Of a stretch of 62,655 nt of DNA, positions 56,767 through 62,655 are shown one piece after another (position 1 is the stretch's first letter; each line of letters starts with the position of its first letter). Origin of the DNA: Acidimicrobiia bacterium (GTDB lineage: Bacteria > Actinomycetota > Acidimicrobiia > Spongiisociales > UBA5794). Under the pieces are notes generated by a model. It was not told the DNA's origin. It saw only the letters and a list, made by a program, of their open reading frames with translations, and did not search any database. The position numbers and the translations under genes were made by a program. The stretch spans positions 698 to 63,352 of the forward strand of contig JAOZRW010000009.1 of assembly GCA_029939995.1 (NCBI GenBank), written 5' to 3'.

Positions 56767-57585
56767 ATGACCGCGTTTCCCACGCTTCCCGAAGACCGAC
56801 AAGCCACGCTCGACACGATGCACGCGTATGCGCTCGCCGTAGCGACGCTGCCCCGGATCCACGCGGTACCGCATCCGCGGTGGTGGCACATCTCCCTGAA
56901 GGTCCGGCCCGACGGCCTGGTCACCGAAGCGATGCCGCTGGCAGACGGCGGCGCGGCGTTCATCCGCATCGACCCCAGGCGGCACGAGGTCGTCCTCGAG
57001 ACGTCGAGCGGCGAGCGGCGGGCGTTCCCGATGAACGCCGGGCTCACCGCTTCGGAGATGGGGGAGGCCCTCATCGCCGCGGGAGCCGAGTTCGGACTCG
57101 ACGGGGCCTACGACCGGTCGAAGTTCCAGAACGACGAGCAGCGAGCATACGACGAAGGGCATGCATCGAGGATCTTCGAGGCGTTCGTCACCGCAGACGG
57201 TGCGATCGCGGCGCACCGGAACCGCATCGACGGCCTCGTCGGGCCGATCCAGCTGTGGCCCCACGGCTTCGATCTCGCGTTCGAGTGGTTCGGGACACGC
57301 ACCGAACCCTTCGAAGAGGACGGGGTGACGACGGAACTCCCCTCACAGATCAATCTCGGGTTCTACCCGGCCGGAGACGCCTACTTCTACTCGAACCCGT
57401 GGCCCTTCGACGCCGACGATCTCCTCACCGTTCAACTCCCGTCGGGAGCGCGTTGGAACACCGAGGGATGGCAGGGCTCGATGCTCGCATACGACGACGT
57501 CGCGGGGTCATCCGACGGTGTCGAGCGCTTCCTCGCATACGCGGGGGCCGTCTTCGACGCCGCCTCGCCGCTCCTCACGCGTTGA
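56767..57585 (+). CDS. DUF5996 family protein
   Basis: The 272-aa protein has HPRWWHISLKV near residue 36 and AAFIRIDPRRHEVVL and GPIQLWPHGFDLAFEWF further on, all features of DUF5996, a family with no known activity. It is soluble with no signal peptide. ATG 56767 has GGAG 8 nt upstream; the 132-bp gap before it holds no other gene. A strong bidirectional hairpin sits at its stop codon. Confidence 0.8.
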   Translation: MTAFPTLPEDRQATLDTMHAYALAVATLPRIHAVPHPRWWHISLKVRPDGLVTEAMPLADGGAAFIRIDPRRHEVVLETSSGERRAFPMNAGLTASEMGEALIAAGAEFGLDGAYDRSKFQNDEQRAYDEGHASRIFEAFVTADGAIAAHRNRIDGLVGPIQLWPHGFDLAFEWFGTRTEPFEEDGVTTELPSQINLGFYPAGDAYFYSNPWPFDADDLLTVQLPSGARWNTEGWQGSMLAYDDVAGSSDGVERFLAYAGAVFDAASPLLTR

Positions 57586-57611
57586 GGGAGGGCCCCATCG
57601 GGCCCTCCCTC
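57584..57611. terminator. Bidirectional hairpin terminator
   Basis: GAGGGAGGGCCC and GGGCCCTCCCTC form a perfect 12-bp stem with a CATC loop. It starts inside the DUF5996 stop codon and lies 18 bp past the stop of the convergent small gene, so it can serve both. Confidence 0.8.
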
Positions 57612-57628
57612 GGACGAGCGTACCGGCG

Positions 57629-57898
57629 TCAGCTGGTCGACTGCTCGGAAGCTCGCTGCCGGAGCCAGTCGAGTTGGGAAGCGACGTCGGCGGTCATCTC
57701 CTCGAGGTCCCGCTGGACCTCCTCGAGATATTCGATCCGCTCCCGGGTCGAGGGACGTCCGAAGGCGCCGCCGCCGTACCCGAAGTGGTGAAGGCCGAGG
57801 CCGGCTCCGCGGAAGCCGCGTCGCGGACCGTCGAAGTCGTCGAAATCGTTCCAGCCGCGGCCCATTCCGTACCCGCGTCTGCGTCCGTGGTGTCTCAT
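57629..57898 (-). CDS. Small Gly/Arg-rich protein with C-terminal helix, linked to PadR
   Basis: The 89-aa protein has a basic Gly/Arg/His-rich first half (RHHGRRRGYGMGRGW, GYGGGAF) and a helical, probably coiled-coil second half (TRERIEYLEEVQRDLEEMTADVASQLDWLR). No family is recognised. Its ATG overlaps the padR stop as ATGA, so it is made with the regulator. Small Gly-rich proteins next to PadR genes are common in actinobacteria, but their role is unclear. Confidence 0.7.
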   Translation of the reverse strand: MRHHGRRRGYGMGRGWNDFDDFDGPRRGFRGAGLGLHHFGYGGGAFGRPSTRERIEYLEEVQRDLEEMTADVASQLDWLRQRASEQSTS

Positions 57899-58320
57899 GT
57901 TTCTCCTTTCGATGTGTCGCCGTACTCGTCGAGGAACGCGGCGATCGTGCTCTCAGCGGACCGAAGCGAGGTGAGCCAGGCGTCGAGGAGCTGTGCTCCG
58001 TCGTCGGTCAGCTCGTACATGCGCTTCGCCCGGCCCGGCTCGTTCTCCGTCCAGTTCGACCGGACGATGCCGTCATCTTCCATGGAACGGAGCATCCGGT
58101 ACAGGTTCCCCAGGTCGATCCGCTCTTCGGGTATCCAGGAGCGGAGGAACTCGGCGAGGTCGTAGCCGTGGGCCGGCCCGTCGCGAAGGGCTGCGAGGAC
58201 GACGGGCTCGCTGAACCGCTCGAGGCGTGCCCCGACCGTCCAGGTCCCCTCGCCGCTGCGCCGGCGCGTCCGTGCGGCGCCCCGTCTGCGGCCGTGATGA
58301 TGTGGTCCGTGTGGTCCCAT
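57895..58320 (-). CDS. PadR family transcriptional regulator
   Basis: The 141-aa protein has an N-terminal His/Arg tail followed by a PadR winged helix: VVLAALRDGPAHGYDL, GNLYRMLRSMEDDGIVRS and GRAKRMYELTDDG. A short C-terminal helix serves dimerisation. PadR proteins repress nearby genes, often membrane exporters, and their own promoters. It shares an operon with the small Gly/Arg-rich gene. The promoter is near-consensus and carries ATGT/ACAT dyads, so autoregulation is likely. Confidence 0.9.
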   Translation of the reverse strand: MGPHGPHHHGRRRGAARTRRRSGEGTWTVGARLERFSEPVVLAALRDGPAHGYDLAEFLRSWIPEERIDLGNLYRMLRSMEDDGIVRSNWTENEPGRAKRMYELTDDGAQLLDAWLTSLRSAESTIAAFLDEYGDTSKGET

Positions 58321-58326
58321 ACCGAC

Positions 58327-58361
58327 AGTATATGTATGTCACATAGTAATGTCAATAACAT
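58327..58361 (-). promoter_or_regulatory. Near-consensus padR promoter with overlapping PadR-type dyads
   Basis: On the minus strand: TTGACA (plus 58350-58355), a 17-bp spacer, TATACT (58327-58332), 6 nt, then the padR ATG. TATGTCACATA (58335-58345) sits in the spacer and ATGT-CAATA-ACAT (58349-58361) covers the -35. ATGT/ACAT half-sites are typical of PadR operators. The region is strikingly AT-rich. Confidence 0.75.
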
Positions 58362-58434
58362 ATAGATGTAGGAAACACTGCGGCCTTCGGGACGATCACC
58401 GTTCCCGCTACCCTCCGGATGAGGAGGAAGATTC

Positions 58435-59046
58435 ATGGCATTTCCCGAACCGTTCTACCGCTGGCGGCCACACCCGTGGCACGGACTCGAGACGGGCCCC
58501 GATGCACCCGGTGTGGTCACCGCCTTCATCGAGATCTCCCCGTTCGACTTCGTGAAGTACGAGGTCGAGAAGCGAACCGGATTCCTGAAGGTCGACCGGC
58601 CGCAACGGGGGAGCAGTTCCCCTCCCACGCTCTACGGCCTCATCCCGAGGACGTACTGCGCGGAACGCGTGGCCGCGATGTCACCCGAGGTGGCCGTCGC
58701 AGACGGGGATCCCCTCGACATCTGTGTGATCTCCGAGCGCGCCATCGATCGATCCGAGATCATGCTCAGCGCGAGGGTCGTGGGGGGTCTGCGGATGCTC
58801 GACCACGGTGAGGCGGACGACAAGATCGTCGCCGTGCTGCTCGACGACGCCGTGTTCGGCGAGGCGATCGACATCTCCGACATCCCGAAGCCGCTCATCG
58901 ACCGACTCGAGCACTACTTCCTCACCTACAAGACCATGCCCGGCGAGGAACATCTGGTCCAGATCCCCGAGATCTACGGACGGGAGCATGCCGTCGGCGT
59001 CGTAGCCGCCGCCATGCACGACTACGAAGACCACTACGGGGGATAG
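58435..59046 (+). CDS. ppa: Inorganic pyrophosphatase, family I
   Basis: The 203-aa protein contains the family I signature DGDPLDICV (Asp90, 92, 95) and YGLIPRTYC, DDKIVAV and YKTMPGEE. It hydrolyses pyrophosphate to drive biosynthesis. It is longer than the usual 170-aa bacterial enzyme by an N-terminal stretch (FYRWRPHPWHGLE) and resembles a less common subgroup. GAGGAGGAAG precedes ATG 58435. It diverges from padR across 114 bp. Confidence 0.88.
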   Translation: MAFPEPFYRWRPHPWHGLETGPDAPGVVTAFIEISPFDFVKYEVEKRTGFLKVDRPQRGSSSPPTLYGLIPRTYCAERVAAMSPEVAVADGDPLDICVISERAIDRSEIMLSARVVGGLRMLDHGEADDKIVAVLLDDAVFGEAIDISDIPKPLIDRLEHYFLTYKTMPGEEHLVQIPEIYGREHAVGVVAAAMHDYEDHYGG

Positions 59047-59073
59047 ATCGACATCGGCGAAGGATCGAAGCAG

Positions 59074-61434
59074 ATGGCACCGGTCGGGCTGACGTCCGCC
59101 GAAGTGCAAGAACGCGTTGCCGCGGGCAAGGTCAACGTGGTCGAGTCACGCGGGTCCCGCTCCGTCGCCGACATCCTTCGTACGAATCTCCTGACCAGGT
59201 TCAACGCCATCATGTCCGTGATGCTCGCGATCGTGCTGGTGTTCGGGCATCTTCCCGACGCGCTGTTCGGTCTCGTCATGATCGCCAACGCCGTCATCGG
59301 CATCGTCCAGGAGCTCCGGGCGAAGTACACGCTCGACAAGCTCCGGGTACTCGTCATCCCGAACGTGACGGTGATACGCGACGGGGCCGAGCGAGAGATC
59401 CCGATGGACGAGATCGTGCTCGACGACGTGGTTGAGGTATCCACCGGCGATCAGATCCCCGCCGACGGCATCGTCATCGACACCCGCGGGGTTCAGGTCG
59501 ACGAGTCGCTGCTGACCGGCGAGGCCGACCCCGTCCACAAGGACGTCGGGGATCAGATCCTCTCCGGGTCGTTCGTGGTCGCCGGCTCGGCGATGGCGAG
59601 AATCACCGCCGTCGGTGACGACTCATACGCTCAACACCTCGCGGCCGAAGCGAGAGAGTTCACGCTCACGAAGAGCGCGCTCCGTGAAGGCATCGACAGC
59701 ATTCTCAGGGTGGTCACCTGGATTCTCGTGCCGATCGCGGCCCTTCTCCTATGGAGCCAGTTCCGTGCGGGGCATTCGATCGGTGATGCGCTGGTGTCGA
59801 CGGTGGCCGGCGTCGTGGGCATGGTGCCGCAGGGACTGGTCCTCCTCGTGTCGATGGCCCTCGCCGTTGCCGTCATCCGGCTCGGGCAACGGAGGGCGCT
59901 CGTGCAGGAACTCCCGGCCGTCGAGACGCTCGCCAGGGTCGACGTGGTCTGCGCCGACAAGACCGGGACGCTCACCACCGGATCGATTCGTCACCGCGAC
60001 ACGGTTCCGATCGGAGACCACGACGCCGACGATCTCGCTGAGGCTCTCGCCGCCATGGCCGCGGCCGATCCCCACCCGAATCCGACGATGCAGGGAATCG
60101 CCGACGTGTATCAGGAGCCGCCGGAGTGGGGCGTTGAAGCGTTCCGACCGTTCTCGTCGGCGACGAAGTTCTCCGCGGTGCGTTTCGACGACGGGAGGAC
60201 GTGGGTCATCGGAGCTCCCGAGATCGTGCTCGGCCGATCTCACCCAGACGTGCTCGAGCACCTGAGGAGCGTGGCCTCGAGCGGTGACCGGGTTCTCGTC
60301 GTAGCGGTGACCGGGGAGCCGATTCCCGAGGACGAGCACGTTCTTCCCGCCAACCTGGAGCCGTTCGGGTACGTGACGTTCGCCGAGGAGATCCGCGACG
60401 ACGCCCCGGAGACGATCGGGTACTTCGTCGACCAGCACGTGACGCTGAAGGTGATCTCCGGAGACTCCGACGCGACGGTGGGAGCCATCGCAACCGGAGT
60501 CGGCGTACCGAACGCGGATCGGAGCATCGACGCCCGGACGCTTCCCCCCGAGGGATCCGCCGGGTTCACCGCAGCAGTCAACGACGACGCCGTCTTCGGC
60601 CGTGTCACCCCGGATCAGAAGAGGTCGATGGTCGTCGCGCTCCAGGACGAGGGGCACACGGTCGCAATGACGGGCGACGGCGTGAACGACGTGCTCGCCC
60701 TCAAGAAGGCGGACATCGGGATCGCGATGGGGTCGGGCGCCCCGGCTACGAGAGCCGTCGCTCAGATCGTCCTGCTCGACAACCGGTTCGCATCACTCCC
60801 ATACGTCGTGGCCGAGGGCCGTCGGGTGATCGCCAACATGGAGAGGGTCGCTTCGCTGTTCGTCTCCAAGACCGTGTACGCGGCCATCCTCGCCGTCGCC
60901 ATCGGTTTCGCCGGCTGGTCGTTTCCGCTGCTGCCACGCCATCTCACGCTGATCGGGTCGCTCACGATCGGGATTCCCGCATTCTTCCTCTCCTTCGAAT
61001 CCACCGACGAGCCGGTCCGGGAAGGTGCCTTCAGACGGGTCATGCGGTTCGCGATACCGTCCGGCGTCATCGCCGCCACGGCGGCGTACGGCGTCTACGC
61101 CGCCGCGGGCGCGCTCGCACGAGATCCGATCGTCGACCGCAGCGCGACGACGATCACGATGGTGCTCGTCGGCCTCTGGATCCTCATCGAACTCATCAGC
61201 CCGTTGACGCCCAAGCGGGCGGCCCTCGTCGGTTCGATGTTCGCGCTGTTCACCGTCGTGCTGGTCGTACCCTTCGGACGGGAGTTCTTCCACCTCGTGA
61301 TCCCGCCGATCGAGATCATCGGCGTGATCCTGGGAGCGGCGCTGGCAGCCGGTTTCGCGTTGCACCATGCGCTACGTTTGATGGACCATCACGGCGGCGA
61401 CTGGGTGCCGTGGCTCAAGGAGACCGGGGAGTAG
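59074..61434 (+). CDS. P-type cation-transporting ATPase (CtpE-like)
   Basis: The 786-aa protein has the P-type order: TM pair, actuator domain with LTGEADP (TGE 148-150), TM with GMVPQGLVLLVS, phosphorylation site DKTGTLT (Asp295), hinge GDGVND (534-539) and about six C-terminal helices. The MVPQGL and VQELPAVETLARVDVV segments resemble mycobacterial CtpE, reported as a calcium pump; the ion here is an inference. GAAGG lies 10 nt before the start. It is followed directly by the acyltransferase gene. Confidence 0.87.
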   Translation: MAPVGLTSAEVQERVAAGKVNVVESRGSRSVADILRTNLLTRFNAIMSVMLAIVLVFGHLPDALFGLVMIANAVIGIVQELRAKYTLDKLRVLVIPNVTVIRDGAEREIPMDEIVLDDVVEVSTGDQIPADGIVIDTRGVQVDESLLTGEADPVHKDVGDQILSGSFVVAGSAMARITAVGDDSYAQHLAAEAREFTLTKSALREGIDSILRVVTWILVPIAALLLWSQFRAGHSIGDALVSTVAGVVGMVPQGLVLLVSMALAVAVIRLGQRRALVQELPAVETLARVDVVCADKTGTLTTGSIRHRDTVPIGDHDADDLAEALAAMAAADPHPNPTMQGIADVYQEPPEWGVEAFRPFSSATKFSAVRFDDGRTWVIGAPEIVLGRSHPDVLEHLRSVASSGDRVLVVAVTGEPIPEDEHVLPANLEPFGYVTFAEEIRDDAPETIGYFVDQHVTLKVISGDSDATVGAIATGVGVPNADRSIDARTLPPEGSAGFTAAVNDDAVFGRVTPDQKRSMVVALQDEGHTVAMTGDGVNDVLALKKADIGIAMGSGAPATRAVAQIVLLDNRFASLPYVVAEGRRVIANMERVASLFVSKTVYAAILAVAIGFAGWSFPLLPRHLTLIGSLTIGIPAFFLSFESTDEPVREGAFRRVMRFAIPSGVIAATAAYGVYAAAGALARDPIVDRSATTITMVLVGLWILIELISPLTPKRAALVGSMFALFTVVLVVPFGREFFHLVIPPIEIIGVILGAALAAGFALHHALRLMDHHGGDWVPWLKETGE

Positions 61435-62655
61435 ATGGCGAAGACGGATGATCGCCCAACGCTTCTGAGCCGCCGGGAGCGCATCCTGAAGAACATCGCG
61501 GGTCTTGCGATCCGTTTGATCTACCGGAGCGTCGAGGTGCGCGGGCGGCCGGGTGCCACCGCGTCGGGGCCGCAACTCACCGTGTCGAACCACTTCGGCG
61601 GATTCGCCGATGCCCTCATCCAGGCGTACGCGCTCGACCGGGTTCCCAGATTCATCGCTCGCGACGTGATCTGGCGCATCCCGGTAGCGAAGCAGATCAT
61701 GAAGTTCGTGCGGGCGATCCCGACCCACAAGCCGGAGGACGAGGGCCCGGCCGGAAACGACCAGATGTTCCGGTCGACGTACGATGCGCTCGCCGAAGGT
61801 GACCTGGTGATGATCTTCCCCGAGGGCGTCACCGTCGACGACCCTGCGATCGCACGGGTCAAGACGGGAGCTGCCAGGATCGCGTTGGGGGCGAGGGCCT
61901 CCGGCGTCGAGGGGATCGAGATCATCCCGTCCGGAATCCACTACGACGACAAGGGGTCGCTCCGTTCCAAAGTCTGGGTCAACGTGGGAAGGCCTCTGGA
62001 TCTCGATCGGGAGATCGACCGGTACTCCCCTCGCGGGACTCCCCAGGACGCGTCGAATCGGGAGGCGGTTCGCCGGCTGACGGCGGATATCGAGGAGATG
62101 CTGCGGAGATCGGCCCCCGACTACGCCGATTGGGAGGAGGAGCGGGCGCTCACGGAGGCCGCGTCGATCGCCCTCCGGACGGTGCCGGGCGCTCCCGTGG
62201 AAATCGACTACGGCACCGAGTCGGAACTCGCGAACGTGCTCTCGCAGCGATCGGCGGAGGCCAAGGCCCGGATCAAGGAGGCGCTGGATCGCTACACGAC
62301 GGATCTCGACGCTGCGGGGATCAACGATCGGCAGATGATCGGGTCGTTCGGCGAGCGCCGTTCGTTCCTGAAGCGGATCGGCTGGAACGTGCTGGTCGGG
62401 ATCGTCCTCCTGCCGTTCGCGCTCTTGGGACTGCTGATCAACATCGTGCCGCTCGCACTCCTCTGGCTGATCGGCCGTTTCAAACTCGATCCGGCCGTCG
62501 CGGCGACCGTGAAGCCCGGGGCGGCGATCCTGCTGTTCTCCATCACATGGGGGATCGCGGGATGGTCGGGCTGGACCTGGTCGGGGGTCTCGGGTCTCGT
62601 GGCGACGCTGCTCGTCATGCCGCTCTACATGTACGCACTGTTCGCCCTGTACGAG
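61435..62655 (+). CDS. Lysophospholipid (1-acylglycerol-phosphate) acyltransferase-like protein, partial at 3' end
   Basis: The gene starts immediately after the P-type ATPase stop (TAGATG) and runs off the window, giving 407 residues without a stop; the ORF track omits it for that reason. The acyltransferase core has NHFGGFAD (about 52-59) and MIFPEGVTV (about 127), the paired PlsC/GPAT motifs. A region of about 90 residues without a family match follows, then at least two long hydrophobic segments near the end (LVGIVLLPFALLGLLINIVPLALL). It probably acylates a glycerolipid at the membrane. Confidence 0.85.
   Translation, partial: MAKTDDRPTLLSRRERILKNIAGLAIRLIYRSVEVRGRPGATASGPQLTVSNHFGGFADALIQAYALDRVPRFIARDVIWRIPVAKQIMKFVRAIPTHKPEDEGPAGNDQMFRSTYDALAEGDLVMIFPEGVTVDDPAIARVKTGAARIALGARASGVEGIEIIPSGIHYDDKGSLRSKVWVNVGRPLDLDREIDRYSPRGTPQDASNREAVRRLTADIEEMLRRSAPDYADWEEERALTEAASIALRTVPGAPVEIDYGTESELANVLSQRSAEAKARIKEALDRYTTDLDAAGINDRQMIGSFGERRSFLKRIGWNVLVGIVLLPFALLGLLINIVPLALLWLIGRFKLDPAVAATVKPGAAILLFSITWGIAGWSGWTWSGVSGLVATLLVMPLYMYALFALYE

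Overview
This 62.7 kb window is dense, high-GC chromosomal DNA from a member of the Actinomycetota, most likely an Acidimicrobiia-like lineage. That placement is an inference from gene content: a DUF3068/PorA-type envelope protein, a VanW protein and lipoproteins with Thr-rich linkers, a DUF222/HNH (13E12-type) protein, coenzyme F420 genes, menaquinone MenC, a fused OleBC and many leaderless transcripts. No gap between genes exceeds about 300 bp. I see no insertion sequence, prophage, CRISPR array, rRNA or origin.

Layout. 1-5.9 kb: an envelope protein diverges from an oleA-oleBC-oleD operon for long-chain olefins made through a beta-lactone. 5.9-11.2 kb (minus strand): VanW protein, FTR1 iron permease with a 28-bp palindrome upstream, and a compact pyruvate dehydrogenase E1-like enzyme. 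11.3-13.8 kb: a four-gene ECF cobalt/nickel transporter joined by ATGA overlaps. 13.8-15.6 kb: menC converges with a thioesterase-like gene. 15.7-20.6 kb: smc, ftsY, cdd. 20.6-26.05 kb (minus strand): etfBA, and a tightly overlapped nucleoside salvage operon (upp, methyltransferase, ATL, deoA, punA). 26.1-28.6 kb: ffh-rpsP-khpA-rimM, followed by the fused acyl-CoA mutase icmF (28.6-32 kb). 32-37.4 kb: HIT protein, DUF222/HNH protein, an orphan ATP-grasp protein, an AMIN-like lipoprotein and an MFS exporter. 37.4-41 kb: cofG, a cofH with a long extra N-terminal domain, and a co-transcribed TetR regulator. 41-47.1 kb: tRNA-Ile2(CAT), class I fumarase, OsmC and a beta-oxidation pair (HAD-ECH and thiolase). 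47.2-52.8 kb: a BMP-type nucleoside ABC importer plus surE. 52.9-62.7 kb: hrpA, a DUF5996 protein, a PadR regulator with a small Gly/Arg-rich protein, pyrophosphatase, a P-type ATPase and an acyltransferase cut by the window end.

How the genes work together. Fatty acyl-CoA metabolism recurs: olefin synthesis, ETF, HAD-ECH, thiolase, acyl-CoA mutase, thioesterase and acyltransferase. Nucleoside use is a second theme: importer, SurE, PNP, DeoA, Upp and Cdd. Within operons, junctions are commonly 4-bp overlaps (ATGA, GTGA or TTGA). At operon heads a TAnnnT hexamer 6-8 nt before the start codon, without a Shine-Dalgarno, recurs more than ten times and points to leaderless mRNAs. Strong GC-rich hairpins with TTCG or similar loops end several units.

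Limits: all calls come from reading motifs and context by eye. Starts were chosen from RBS, overlap or leaderless signals and family N-termini. No database search was run.
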